64,000 bases of DNA from Sneathiella glossodoripedis JCM 23214 (GTDB lineage: Bacteria; Pseudomonadota; Alphaproteobacteria; Sneathiellales; Sneathiellaceae), in contig NZ_BAMS01000002.1 of the NCBI RefSeq assembly GCF_000616095.1, positions 186,001 to 250,000 of the forward strand. Reading direction: 5' to 3'. The position numbers and the translations under genes are program-made. Each line of letters starts with the position of its first letter. Positions within the stretch are counted from its first letter, which is position 1. This document shows, piece by piece, positions 27,318 to 37,411 of this stretch. The notes beneath the pieces were generated by a model. It saw only the letters and a program-made list of their open reading frames with translations, was not told the origin of the DNA and searched no databases.

Positions 27318-28357
27318 ATGAGTAAAGTAACACTGAGCCAGATCCGTCACGTCAATAGCGAGCAATTTTCGTTGCAGATTGATCATCTTGTCGTTGAAGA
27401 AGGGGAAATTGTCTGCCTTTTGGGGCCTTCCGGGTGCGGTAAATCAACAACCTTGCGTCTGGCAGCCGGACTTGAGCGTCCGAGCAGCGGTGAAGTTCAG
27501 ATTGGCAATCAAATAGTCGCATCCAAAACCAAATTTATCGGGGCGGAAGAGCGGCGCGTTGGCTGGTGTTTCAGGATTATGCGTTATTCCCGCATTTGAA
27601 TGTGAGTGAAAATGTCGCTTTTGGATTGGATCATTTGCCAAAGCAGGAGCGGCGGGAGATTGCTAGATCATTGCTGGAGCAGATGGGGCTTGCCCGTTAT
27701 ATGGATCACTATCCGCATATGCTTTCAGGCGGTGAGCAGCAACGCGTGGCGCTGGCACGGGCACTGGCCCCAAACCCCAGACTTTTGTTGATGGATGAAC
27801 CATTTTCCGGTCTGGACACTGTTTTGAGAGATCAGGTGCGCGATGAGACATTTCGGTTGCTCAAGAAAACCGGAACAACGGTACTTCTGGTAACGCACGA
27901 TCCCGAAGAAGCGATGCGAATGGCGGACCGGATTGTGTTGATGAAGGATGGGAATATTGTTCAAAGCGGCAGTCCAGCAGAATTGTACAGCCATCCAGCG
28001 GACGCGTTTGTCGCCAGTTTTCTAGGGCAGGTTAATGTCATCAATGCGACTGCTGTAGATGGTATCTTGCAGACGGAACTGGGGCAGGTCGCTCACCCAA
28101 AAGCAATTGCATCGCAAGGAGCCTGTCAGGTGCTGGTTCGCCCTGAAGCAATCCGGATGGAGCCGGTTCGCGATGAAGGTGAAGTGGTGGCTGATGTGCT
28201 GTTTGTGCGCAATCTGGGCCCTTATGTTCTGGTGGACCTGCAATTATCTTCAGGGACGATTGCAACAGCGCGGGCAGCGAGCCTGTTGCAACCTGAACCC
28301 GGCGAGAGGGTTTCAATTCAACTTGACCGCCGGCAGGTTTTTTTCTTTCCAGCGTAA
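27318..28357 (+). CDS. Fe3+-type ABC transporter ATPase (frameshift in this sequence)
   Basis: FbpC-like ATPase that powers the permease just upstream. Walker [12 protein letters not shown]-loop [10 protein letters not shown], signature [15 protein letters not shown], Walker [13 protein letters not shown] and the H-switch VTHDPEEA are all present, plus a C-terminal TOBE-like regulatory domain (~residues 265-346). The frames meet at about 27560: one missing base in GTTGGCTGGTG restores V-G-x-V-F-Q. Likely a single-base sequencing deletion. Nine bases separate it from the permease stop. Confidence 0.88.
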
Positions 28358-28550
28358 TTTTTCCAACGCCAAAGCGTAAAATGCGACAGGGATGCAAAAA
28401 AAGCTGTCGTATCTTTGGCCGTTCATGGTTATATAGGGTATGGGAGACTGTCATAGTGTGAAGCCGGTGGTTTTTGGAGCGGCAGCGCAGCGTGGCACAG
28501 AAATTTTTTTTCAAATTTGTCTTACAGGGTGAGACAAGGAGTTATTTATT

Positions 28551-28775
28551 ATGAGTATTGGTCCTTGGCAGATTATTTTGATCCTCGTCATCGTGCTCAT
28601 CATTTTTGGTGCTGGTAAACTGCCTCGTGTTGCTGGAGATCTGGCAAAGGGTATCAAGAATTTCAAAAGCGGCATGAATGAGGATGACAAAGAAACCTCA
28701 GAGCCTAAAGAGATTAAGGACACGAATTCGGCGAAAGAGACAGCAGACGAAAAAGACAAGGCTGCACACGGCTAG
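28551..28775 (+). CDS. tatA: Sec-independent protein translocase TatA
   Basis: 74 residues: one N-terminal membrane helix (GPWQIILILVIVLIIFGAGK), the LPRVAGDLAKGIKNFK amphipathic helix with its FGAGKLP hinge, and a charged tail. Forms the pore for folded proteins carrying twin-arginine signals. AAGGAG upstream. First gene of tatABC; the alphaproteobacterial order continues with serS and surE. Confidence 0.96.
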   Translation: MSIGPWQIILILVIVLIIFGAGKLPRVAGDLAKGIKNFKSGMNEDDKETSEPKEIKDTNSAKETADEKDKAAHG

Positions 28776-28821
28776 TCTAACGCTGCAAACTCAATTTAGG
28801 TAAAAGGCTGGATGGTGAGCC

Positions 28822-29259
28822 ATGTTTGATATTGGCTGGTCGGAGATGGTGTTTGTTGCCATCATTGCGGTCCTGGTTATTGGTCCAAAAGACCTTCCCA
28901 AGACAATTGCAACAATTGGCAAATATATCCGCAAGATCAGAGGCGTTGCCCGGGATTTTCAATCAGGTATTGATGATCTCGCCAAGGAAGCTGAGCTTGA
29001 TGAAATCAAGAAATCCGTAACCGGGGATGATTTCAATATCAAAAAGCAGGTTGAAAAAGCTGTTGATCCAACCGGCGATTTTTCTAAAGCTTTTGAGGAT
29101 ATCAAGCCCGATATAATCGATGAAAAGCCCCAGCCAGAAAAAGCTGATACAGCGGCTGTGACAGCAGAGGCAGACACCAGTACAACAGTGTCACCAAAGA
29201 GTGCATCACCTGCACCAGAAGGTGAAGAGGCGAAATCAGAAAGTAAAGTATCCACCTGA
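28822..29259 (+). CDS. tatB: Sec-independent protein translocase TatB
   Basis: 145 residues: MFDIGWSEMVFVAIIAVLVI membrane segment with the GPKDLP hinge, an amphipathic helix (YIRKIRGVARDFQSGIDDL) and a long acidic, low-complexity tail. Part of the TatBC receptor for twin-arginine signal peptides. Its stop overlaps the tatC start by one base (TGATG). Confidence 0.95.
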   Translation: MFDIGWSEMVFVAIIAVLVIGPKDLPKTIATIGKYIRKIRGVARDFQSGIDDLAKEAELDEIKKSVTGDDFNIKKQVEKAVDPTGDFSKAFEDIKPDIIDEKPQPEKADTAAVTAEADTSTTVSPKSASPAPEGEEAKSESKVST

Positions 29260-30134
29260 TGCAAGCGGATAACGAGATTGACGACAGCAAAGCCCCGTTA
29301 ATGGAGCATATCATCGAGTTCAGAAACCGTCTGGTATACTCGGTGATCACGCTGCTGGTGACCTTCATATTCTGTTATATAATCAGTCAGGAGCTGTTTT
29401 CCTTTCTGGTAAGGCCACTGGTAGAAGCGCTTGGAGATGATCTGGAAGGTCGGCGAATGATCTTCACGGGATTACATGAAGCGTTTTTCACTAACATCAA
29501 AATCGCCTTCTTCGTGGCGTTGTTTGTCTCTTTCCCCATTATCGCGACGCAAATCTGGGCGTTTGTGGCGCCCGGGCTTTACAAGCATGAGAAAAGAGCG
29601 TTTCTGCCCTTTCTTGTGATGACGCCGATCCTGTTTTTTCTGGGAGGTGCGCTGGCATATGAATTGGTGATGCCGCTGGCCTGGAATTTTCTGCTGGGTT
29701 TTGAAAGTAACGGGGATGCTTCGATCTATGCGCAGGCATATGCCGGTCTTACAGAAGCCTATCCGTCCCTGATAGCATATCTGCCAGCACCGTCGCAGGC
29801 CATGACACTTCCCATTCAGGCGGAAACCCGCGTGAGTGAGTATCTGAGCCTGTCTATGAAGCTGATTTTCGCTTTTGGCCTTTGCTTTCAGCTTCCTGTT
29901 CTGCTGACCTTGTTGGGACGTGTCGGGATTGTGAGTTCCGCAGGGCTTAAAGCGAAATTCAAATATGCTATTGTTTTCGCCTTTATTGCGGCGGCAATTC
30001 TAACCCCACCTGATCCGCTGTCGCAGATCACATTGGCTATTCCGATTATCATTCTGTACGGACTGTCGATTTTAAGCGTCAGAATGGTGGAGAAAAAGCG
30101 GGAAGCGCGCGAAGCCGAACTGGATGAGGAATAA
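29259..30134 (+). CDS. tatC: Sec-independent protein translocase TatC
   Basis: 291 residues with six membrane helices. PLMEHIIEFRNRL is the N-terminal signature, and FVSFPIIATQIWAFVAPGLY-KHE forms the conserved loop that binds the twin-arginine motif. A periplasmic loop of ~30 residues carries an insert (GFESNGDASIYAQAYAG). Start overlaps tatB. Confidence 0.96.
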   Translation: MQADNEIDDSKAPLMEHIIEFRNRLVYSVITLLVTFIFCYIISQELFSFLVRPLVEALGDDLEGRRMIFTGLHEAFFTNIKIAFFVALFVSFPIIATQIWAFVAPGLYKHEKRAFLPFLVMTPILFFLGGALAYELVMPLAWNFLLGFESNGDASIYAQAYAGLTEAYPSLIAYLPAPSQAMTLPIQAETRVSEYLSLSMKLIFAFGLCFQLPVLLTLLGRVGIVSSAGLKAKFKYAIVFAFIAAAILTPPDPLSQITLAIPIIILYGLSILSVRMVEKKREAREAELDEE

Positions 30135-30276
30135 GCCCCTCATGGAGTTTGTGCAACAGATTGATGCGTGAAACTGCTTTTATGCCAAACAACAGTTGAA
30201 GCGTCTGGACGAATGGGACGGACGCGCTTATACAAAACATTCCAACCTGACACCCAATTAGAAGACCGGCTTTATT

Positions 30277-31551
30277 ATGCTAGATTTAAGATGGATTCGT
30301 GAAAACCCGGAACAGTTTGATGCCGCATTGGCAAGGCGCAAGCTTGCACCCTTATCTGCGGACGTAATCCAGCTCGATGAGAAACACAGAGAGTTACAAA
30401 CAGAGTTGCAGAGCGCACAGGCGCGACGGAACGAGGCTGCGAAAGCGATTGGCAAGGCTAAATCCGCCGGCGAAGACGCAGAGGCCCTGATCAAGGAAGT
30501 AGCGACACTTAAATCCTCGGTTCAGCAAATGGAAGCTGAGGAACGTGAGCTTGCCGCACAGATGGAGGAGTTGCTCTCTGGCATTCCCAACATTCTCAAA
30601 GATGATGTTCCTGATGGGGAAGATGAAGATGAGAATGTGGAAATTCGTAAATTTGGCGAAATTCCAACATTTAATTTTTCGCCCAAGGAACATTATGAAC
30701 TGGGTGCCGATCTGGGATTGATGGATTTTGAAACTGCTGCAAAGCTTTCAGGTAGCCGTTTTGTGGTTAATAAAGGGGCGCTCGCCAAGCTTGAAAGGGC
30801 GCTCTCTGCATTTATGATTGATGTGCATACCAACGAGAAGGGGTATGAAGAGGTTTCACCACCCGTCATCGTGCGCGGCGATGCCTTGTATGGAACTGGC
30901 CAGCTACCCAAGTTTGAAGAAGATCTTTATAAACTGGATACAGGAAGTTACCTAATTCCGACGGCCGAAGTTTCGCTGACCAATCTGGTGAAGGATTCAA
31001 TCGTGCCAGAGGCTGAACTGCCCCTGCGCTATACTGCGCACACGCTGTGCTTCAGGTCAGAAGCCGGCTCAGCGGGCAAGGATACAGCAGGTATGCTGCG
31101 CCAGCATCAGTTCGCAAAGGTGGAGATGGTGTCTATCACAACACCAGAGACTTCAGATGCGGAACATGAGCGCATGACTGCTTGCGCCGAAGATATTCTG
31201 CAGCGTCTGGGGCTTGCGTACCGGTTGGTGGTGCTTTGTAGTGGTGATACCGGATTTGGTGCGCGCAAAACCTATGACATAGAGGTATGGTTGCCCGGTC
31301 AGAATACCTATCGCGAAATTTCAAGCTGTTCCGTCTGCGGTGATTTTCAGGCCCGTCGGATGAAAGCGCGCTATCGCCCGACCGATGGTAAGAAACCCCA
31401 GTTTGTCCACACTCTTAACGGATCAGGGCTGGCTGTGGGCCGGACGATGATTGCAGTGATGGAAAATTATCAACAGGAAGATGGTTCTATCCTGATCCCT
31501 GAGGTCCTTCGCCCCTATATGGGCGGAATGGACATAATCAAAGCCAGATAA
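30277..31551 (+). CDS. serS: Seryl-tRNA synthetase
   Basis: 424 residues, normal length. An N-terminal antiparallel coiled coil (residues ~30-100) grips the tRNA; class II motif 2 is [20 protein letters not shown] and motif 3 is [39 protein letters not shown] lies between them. Conserved neighbour of tatC and surE. Confidence 0.97.
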   Translation: MLDLRWIRENPEQFDAALARRKLAPLSADVIQLDEKHRELQTELQSAQARRNEAAKAIGKAKSAGEDAEALIKEVATLKSSVQQMEAEERELAAQMEELLSGIPNILKDDVPDGEDEDENVEIRKFGEIPTFNFSPKEHYELGADLGLMDFETAAKLSGSRFVVNKGALAKLERALSAFMIDVHTNEKGYEEVSPPVIVRGDALYGTGQLPKFEEDLYKLDTGSYLIPTAEVSLTNLVKDSIVPEAELPLRYTAHTLCFRSEAGSAGKDTAGMLRQHQFAKVEMVSITTPETSDAEHERMTACAEDILQRLGLAYRLVVLCSGDTGFGARKTYDIEVWLPGQNTYREISSCSVCGDFQARRMKARYRPTDGKKPQFVHTLNGSGLAVGRTMIAVMENYQQEDGSILIPEVLRPYMGGMDIIKAR

Positions 31552-31572
31552 CAAGAAAGGTAAGGTGGCATT

Positions 31573-32328
31573 TTGAGAATTTTGCTTACGAATGACGATG
31601 GATATGATGCACCGGGTATGCGGGTGCTCCGCAAGATTGCAGAGGCACTCTCTGATGAGATCATCGTGGTTGCACCTGCTAAAGAGCAAAGCGGGGCGTC
31701 ACGGTCTTTGACACTGCATGATCCGATCCGTCTGAACCAGCATTCGGATACAGAATATTCAGTAGAGGGCACACCGACAGACTGCGTTATGATGGCGCTG
31801 AATTATCTGTTCAAGGATAACCCGCCGGATCTGATTTTGTCCGGTGTCAACCGGGGCGGTAACCTGGGCGAAGATGTGCTGTATTCTGGCACCGTCGCGG
31901 CTGCCAGTGAGGGAACCTTGCTTGGTGTCCGGTCTATCGCCTTGAGCCAGTGTATTCTGGATGCGGATCAGATTTACTGGGATACTGCAGAAGAACTGGC
32001 ACCCGGTATTATCAAGAAATTGCTTGATCTGGACTGGGGCGAGGGAACTTTGATGAATATCAATTTCCCATCTGTGGCAGTTGCCGACGTTAAAGGAACA
32101 GTCGTGACACGACAGGGCAAGCGTGATCTGTCAAACCTGTTGATTGATGCGCGTGTTGATGCCCGTGGCCGGGATTATTTCTGGCTGGGATACCGTCCAT
32201 CACCCGGAACACCGGGGCTTGGAGATGACCTGCATGCGGTTGCGGCAGGTGAGGTGTCAGTAACACCTTTAAACCTAAACCTGACAGCAACAGCGCTGAT
32301 GGATAGTATTGCAAAAAGCCTCGACTAG
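31573..32328 (+). CDS. surE: 5'/3'-nucleotidase SurE
   Basis: 251 residues from TTG, with AAGGTGG upstream. Metal-dependent nucleoside monophosphate phosphatase. MRILLTNDDGYDAPG carries the metal-binding Asp pair, and SGVNRGGNLGEDVLYSGTVA is the second active-site block. Followed by pcm, the usual stationary-phase survival pair. Confidence 0.96.
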   Translation: MRILLTNDDGYDAPGMRVLRKIAEALSDEIIVVAPAKEQSGASRSLTLHDPIRLNQHSDTEYSVEGTPTDCVMMALNYLFKDNPPDLILSGVNRGGNLGEDVLYSGTVAAASEGTLLGVRSIALSQCILDADQIYWDTAEELAPGIIKKLLDLDWGEGTLMNINFPSVAVADVKGTVVTRQGKRDLSNLLIDARVDARGRDYFWLGYRPSPGTPGLGDDLHAVAAGEVSVTPLNLNLTATALMDSIAKSLD

Positions 32329-32349
32329 GCTTGTGCAGAAAGAGTTGAT

Positions 32350-32996
32350 GTGAACGATAACGCGGCACAGAAAATTCGACTGATCATGGAGTTGCGGCGC
32401 ATGGGTATCACAAATACCGATGTGCTTTCTGCCATGGAGCGGATCCCGCGTGAGACATTTGTGCCGCCAACTTTTCGCGACAGGCTTATGAGAATATTGC
32501 GCTGCCGATCAGTAGCGGACAAACCATCAGCCAGCCCTATATTGTCGCCTATATGACGCAGTTGTTGAACCCGGATGCCCGAGCCAAGGTTTTGGAAATT
32601 GGCACCGGGTCCGGATATCAGGCGGCGATCCTCTCCAAACTGTTCAGGCGGACCTACTCAATTGAGCGTTATCGCAGCCTGCATATAAAAGCCGTTGAAA
32701 TATTTGAGAAATTAAAGATTTCAAATATTACCACCAAGTTGGGGGATGGGTATCGCGGCTGGAGCGAGCAGGCCCCGTTTTCACATATTATTGTCACAGC
32801 CGCCGCCGAAGATGTTCCGGCGGCGCTTGTGGATCAGCTCGGTGATAATGGTGTTCTTGTTATTCCCGTTGGTCCCGATCAGGGAGATCAGACCATTTTG
32901 CGGATCACGAAAGACCATCACGGAATGGTTGCAGAGGAAGAAATGATTCCCGTTAGATTCGTGCCGTTAGTTCAAGGGCTTGCGGTGGAAACTTGA
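32350..32996 (+). CDS. pcm: Protein-L-isoaspartate O-methyltransferase (frameshift in this sequence)
   Basis: Repairs isoaspartyl residues using S-adenosylmethionine. The SAM-binding motif is VLEIGTGSGYQAAIL. The first frame runs from GTG 32350 to 'PPTFRD'; one missing base near 32479 (GACAGG for GACCAGG) restores QAYENIALPISSGQTISQPY, the normal continuation. The rest is intact to 32996. About 215 residues overall, the family norm. Confidence 0.92.
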
Positions 32997-33064
32997 TTTT
33001 CCACTATATGTATACATAGCGTAAAAACCTTGCGATTCGCACAAGTTTATGGTTAAATTCATCT

Positions 33065-34329
33065 ATGAAGAGCGGGAATCTTAAATTGCTGAACAGGCTT
33101 ATGGCAGGAATTGCCTGATGGGGGCATTGTCCGGCTGTGTGTATGACAGATATCTGGAGCAATCTGCGCGGACTGTCAGCAACCCTGCAGTGCAGCAAAC
33201 CCCTGTTCGAAATGAAGCGCCTTCCAACATGGTCATGCAGGTGGATCAGTCGCGGTATTACGCGGATCTGGCCTATCGTCATGTAACAGTGCGGCGCGGT
33301 GACACCCTGTCCATGATAGCGGATCGCAGCGGTGTTCCTTTAAGCGCGGTTATTGCGCTGAATGATGCCCGTCCGCCATATTATATTTATGCCGGACAAT
33401 TGGTGAAGATCCCGGATTTTCGGGAGCATCGCGTGGTCGGGGGTGAAACGCTTTATGCAATTTCAAGGGTGTATGACGTTGAGGTCGCAGAGCTGGTGCA
33501 TTTTAATTTCCTGTCAGCACCGTATGAGTTGCGGGCTGGTGAAATTCTTAAAATCCCAGCGAAACTCGGATCTCAAACTCAGGTTGCCGCTATTGGATCA
33601 ACAGCATGGACCGTTTCATCAAATGAAAACACTACGGTGAAATCAGCGGGAGTTGGGCATTCCAGTTCCAGTGCGGCATCTAAATCGAGCGCAAAGGCTT
33701 CGGTGAGCACCAAAGAGCTTGCTGCCCCATCGCAGATTAAGTCTGAACCGACCCAGAGGGTTGTGCGTGAGCCATTGAGTTCTGAACGCGCGGAACCAGA
33801 GGTCCGTGTTGCCAGCCTCAACCCACAAATTCAGTCCCGCCCTGCACCGCAGGAAAAGGTAGAGTTGCAGGGCGCTGAAATTCCGGCAAATGCGTTGCCA
33901 CCGCTTCCAAGGCAGCGATACAGTATCAAAAAACCTCCTTCGCGGGATGGATCGCGTTTTGCCTGGCCTGCAAAGGGAAAGATAATTTCTGGCTTTGGCA
34001 AGAAATCAAGCGGATTTCATAACGACGGGATCAATATCAAACTGGCGCCCGGAACTCCCGTTCGAGCGGCGGAGAACGGTGTGGTTTCCTATGTTGGGGA
34101 CGAAATGCGTTCTTTTGGAAATCTGATCCTGATTTCCCATGCAGATGGTTATGTGACAACCTACGGTCATGTGGCCGCAATGCATGTGTATAAGGGGCAG
34201 ACCGTGCAAAAGGGAGAGGTGATTGCAATTTCAGGCGCAAGTGGGGACGTAAGTGTGCCTCAACTGCATTTCGAAATTCGCAAGAACGGAACCGCCAAGA
34301 ACCCGATGCAGATTTTGGCGGCCAGATAG
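33065..34329 (+). CDS. nlpD: LysM-M23 lipoprotein, NlpD-like amidase activator (frameshift in this sequence)
   Basis: Outer-membrane lipoprotein of about 421 residues. With one C restored near 33115 (GCCTG to GCCCTG) the N-terminus becomes 'LMAGIALMGALSGC', a signal peptide with lipobox LSGC; without it the gene would start at 33118 with no signal. Two LysM modules (RHVTVRRGDTL..., REHRVVGGETL...) and a C-terminal LytM/M23 domain. The zinc site is degenerate (HNDGIN rather than HxxGxD, QLHFEIR rather than HxH), as in NlpD/EnvC, so it probably activates amidases instead of cutting peptidoglycan. The surE-pcm-nlpD order is conserved. Confidence 0.88.
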
Positions 34330-34335
34330 AGTGCG

Positions 34336-35193
34336 CTAATCCAGACGGGTTTCCGTGCGGCCCGCCAAATCCTGAACATATTGCCAGGCGACACGACCAG
34401 AGCGACTTCCGCGGGTGCGGGTCCATTCGATAGCCTCGCGCTGCATTTCCTTATCACTGATAGGAATGTTGTAATGGTCGATATATCCTCGAATCATATC
34501 CAGATATTCGTCCTGTGAACAGCTGTGAAATCCGAGCCACAGACCAAAACGATCTGAGAGGGAGACTTTCTCTTCAATGGCTTCGGAGGGCATGACAGCG
34601 GTTGCGCGCTCATTTTCGATCATATCCCGGCGCATCAGATGACGCCGGTTTGAGGTCGCATAAAAAATTACATTTTTAGGACGCCCTTCGAGACCCCCAT
34701 CAAGTACTGTTTTCAGGGATTTGTACGTGTCGTCGTCTCCGTCAAAGGAGAGGTCATCACAAAAAAGAACCACATTTCGATCGGCTTTTTGCAAGGTAAG
34801 CATCAGATCGGGTAGGGAGGGGATATCCTCGCGGTGAATTTCTACAAGTGCCAGCGGTCCGCCAAGTTCTTTATTCACAAATGCATGGGCAGCCTTGACC
34901 AATGAACTTTTCCCCATTCCGCGCGCGCCCCAAAGCAGGGCGTTATTGGCAGGAAAACCCTTGGCAAAGCGCATGGTATTATCGATGAGAATGTCTTTGA
35001 CCCGGTCAATTCCCTTTAGCATACCCATATCGACATGATTGACTGATGCAACGGGGCGCAGTGTGTTGCGTTCAGCATGCCAGATGAACGCTGTCCCATT
35101 TTCAAGATCTGGTTCAACAGGATCAGGGGGGCTGAGCCGCTCCAGGCTGTCAGCAATACGGGTGAGTTGCTCAATTATTTCTTTTTGACTCAT
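34336..35193 (-). CDS. DUF815-family AAA ATPase
   Basis: About 285 residues from ATG 35193 (a longer TTG start at 35226 has no ribosome-binding site). Walker A is WGARGMGKSSLVKA, Walker B VVLFCDDLSF, and ATSNRRHLMRRD corresponds to sensor 1. The family (DUF815) is common next to yajC in Alphaproteobacteria; its function is unknown. It converges on nlpD with 6 bases between stops and is divergent from yajC. Confidence 0.9.
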   Translation of the reverse strand: MSQKEIIEQLTRIADSLERLSPPDPVEPDLENGTAFIWHAERNTLRPVASVNHVDMGMLKGIDRVKDILIDNTMRFAKGFPANNALLWGARGMGKSSLVKAAHAFVNKELGGPLALVEIHREDIPSLPDLMLTLQKADRNVVLFCDDLSFDGDDDTYKSLKTVLDGGLEGRPKNVIFYATSNRRHLMRRDMIENERATAVMPSEAIEEKVSLSDRFGLWLGFHSCSQDEYLDMIRGYIDHYNIPISDKEMQREAIEWTRTRGSRSGRVAWQYVQDLAGRTETRLD

Positions 35194-35450
35194 AATAACC
35201 AATTGACTGTTGAGAATTTGCCCCAATCTAATGCTTTGAGAGCAAATGCCCAGAGAAAATATTCAAGAGATGAAAAATCACGGGGTTTGATCGTCGCCTC
35301 AAGCGGCAAAAGGGCGATTGCTGCTTGCAAAGAAGGACAGGTCTACTATAACAGTCCTTCGTATTTTTGGGCGACTTGGGGGGCTATTCCTGAGCGCTGT
35401 CGTGAAATGAAACACGCTTGATCTCAAGCGTAAGTGTAAGGATGTATGGA

Positions 35451-35801
35451 ATGAGCCAAGAGCTAGTTCAATTGATGCCGCTGATCCTGATCGGTGTGGT
35501 ATTTTATTTTCTGCTTATCCGTCCGCAGCAGAAACGCGTTAAGGCGCATCGTGAAATGGTTGAAGGTGTTCGCCGCGGAGACAATGTTGTCACAGCTGGC
35601 GGCCTGATGGGTAAGGTTACCAAGGTTCGCGAAGACAATGTTGTGCAGGTTGAAATTGCACCAGATGTGAAAGTTGACGTTGTGAAGTCAACGCTGTCTG
35701 AAGTACGCGGAAAAACTGAACCAGCAGCAGCGGCTGCAGCGCCTGCCGATAAGGGCGGTGAAAAGTCAGGTGGACTTTCAGGTCTATTCAAAAAGAAGTA
35801 A
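35451..35801 (+). CDS. yajC: Preprotein translocase subunit YajC
   Basis: About 116 residues: one membrane helix (LMPLILIGVVFYFLLIRPQQ), the KRVKAHREMVEGVRRGDNVVTAGGL core and an Ala-rich tail. Forms the YajC-SecDF accessory complex of Sec export. TAAGGA lies 8 bases before the ATG at 35451; the longer frame from 35418 lacks a ribosome-binding site. Confidence 0.95.
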   Translation: MSQELVQLMPLILIGVVFYFLLIRPQQKRVKAHREMVEGVRRGDNVVTAGGLMGKVTKVREDNVVQVEIAPDVKVDVVKSTLSEVRGKTEPAAAAAAPADKGGEKSGGLSGLFKKK

Positions 35802-35812
35802 CGGATTAACCG

Positions 35813-37399
35813 ATGATTAGCTTCCCGAAATGGAAGGCAGTTCTGGTGGTGCTTGTTTGCATACTCGGGGTTGCCTATACAGTTCCCAATTTTGTACCAA
35901 AGTCCTCGCTGGAAGGTTTGCCTGAATGGGCACCGAGCCAGCATATCAATCTGGGACTGGACCTGCAGGGAGGCTCCCATCTGTTGATGCAGGTGGATAC
36001 GGCCGATGTAACGGAAAAAATGCTGGAAAGCCTCAAGGATGAGGTTCGAAATGCACTGCGTGGTGGTTCCAGCCGAATTGGATATCGCAATCTTGATATT
36101 CGCGACGGCAGCGTTGTGTTTTCGTTGCGCGATGCAGCGGACCGCGAAGCCGCGAGAGAAGCCTTGCTTCCGCTGTCCTCGTTAATGCCAAATGGACAGC
36201 GCAGTCATCTGATTGACATTAGCGACGATGGCAAGAATGCCAGCGTTACACCCAGTGAGCAGGCCATCACCGATCGCATCAGCGCAGTTGTTGAGCAATC
36301 CATTGAGATTATCGGGCGCCGGGTTAATGAGACCGGCATTAATGAGCCCACCATCCAGCGGCAGGGGCGGGACCGGATATTGGTTCAACTGCCTGGCGTT
36401 GGAAATCCGCAGCGGATTATTGATCTGATCGGCCAAACCGCCCAAATGACGTTTCATCTGGTGGATTTGTCCGCATCTGCCATTGGTAATGGCCCAGCGC
36501 CTGCTGGATCCAAGCGACTTCCTTCACTTAATGAAGAAGGGGTCAGTTATGTGATCAAGAACCGCGTGATGGTCTCGGGTGAAAATTTAGAAGATGCACA
36601 GGCCACATTCCAGCAGGGGCAGCCTGTAGTCTCAATTCGATTTAACGGACTGGGTGGCAAGCAGTTTGGCAAGGTAACAACCGAGAATGTGGGCAAGCCG
36701 TTTGCAATTGTGCTTGATGGTAAAGTGATCAGTGCGCCGCGTATCAATGAGCCAATTCTGGGCGGGTCGGCGATCATTTCAGGTGGATTTACCATTCAGG
36801 GTGCTCAGGATCTGGCGCTGTTGCTGCGCGCAGGTGCGTTGCCTGCACCGCTCAACATTCTGGAACAGCGCTCGGTTGGACCGGATTTGGGGGCAGACTC
36901 AATTGCCGCAGGCAAGATCGCTGGTATCATTGGTCTGATTGCCGTTGCGATATTCATGATTGTCACCTATGGCCTGTTTGGAATTGTGGCCAATGTGGCG
37001 CTTGCCATGAACATGTTCCTGATTATGGCACTGCTTTCAGTTCTGGGCGCCACATTAACGTTGCCGGGTATTGCCGGGATTATCCTGACAATCGGTATGG
37101 CGGTGGATGCCAATGTTCTGATTTTCGAGCGAATCCGGGAAGAAGTTCGAAATGGTAAGTCGCCCACAAATGCTATTGAGAGCGGATACAAGCGGGCCTT
37201 TACGACGATTGTGGATGCGAATGTGACAACTGGTATTGCAGCAGTGATCCTCTTTGTAATGGGATCAGGGCCGGTTAAGGGTTTCGCGGTGACACTTGGT
37301 ATTGGTATCGTCTGCTCTATGTTCACGGCCATTTTGCTGTCGCGGATGATCATCACTTACTGGGCAATTCGCACGCGCCCCAAAACACTGAATGTTTAG
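35813..37399 (+). CDS. secD: Protein translocase subunit SecD
   Basis: 528 residues with six membrane helices and a large periplasmic part. LGLDLQGGSHLLMQVD is the first-domain signature, and TIGMAVDANVLIFERIREE in the membrane half carries the proton-relay Asp. Uses the proton gradient to finish Sec translocation. Eleven bases after yajC, 12 before secF. Confidence 0.97.
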   Translation: MISFPKWKAVLVVLVCILGVAYTVPNFVPKSSLEGLPEWAPSQHINLGLDLQGGSHLLMQVDTADVTEKMLESLKDEVRNALRGGSSRIGYRNLDIRDGSVVFSLRDAADREAAREALLPLSSLMPNGQRSHLIDISDDGKNASVTPSEQAITDRISAVVEQSIEIIGRRVNETGINEPTIQRQGRDRILVQLPGVGNPQRIIDLIGQTAQMTFHLVDLSASAIGNGPAPAGSKRLPSLNEEGVSYVIKNRVMVSGENLEDAQATFQQGQPVVSIRFNGLGGKQFGKVTTENVGKPFAIVLDGKVISAPRINEPILGGSAIISGGFTIQGAQDLALLLRAGALPAPLNILEQRSVGPDLGADSIAAGKIAGIIGLIAVAIFMIVTYGLFGIVANVALAMNMFLIMALLSVLGATLTLPGIAGIILTIGMAVDANVLIFERIREEVRNGKSPTNAIESGYKRAFTTIVDANVTTGIAAVILFVMGSGPVKGFAVTLGIGIVCSMFTAILLSRMIITYWAIRTRPKTLNV

Positions 37400-37411
37400 G
37401 GGGAGGCAGAT

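Noticed and set aside
35077-35421. 114-codon plus-strand frame upstream of yajC
   Set aside because: Its first part is antisense to the DUF815 gene and the rest has no domain, signal or ribosome-binding site.
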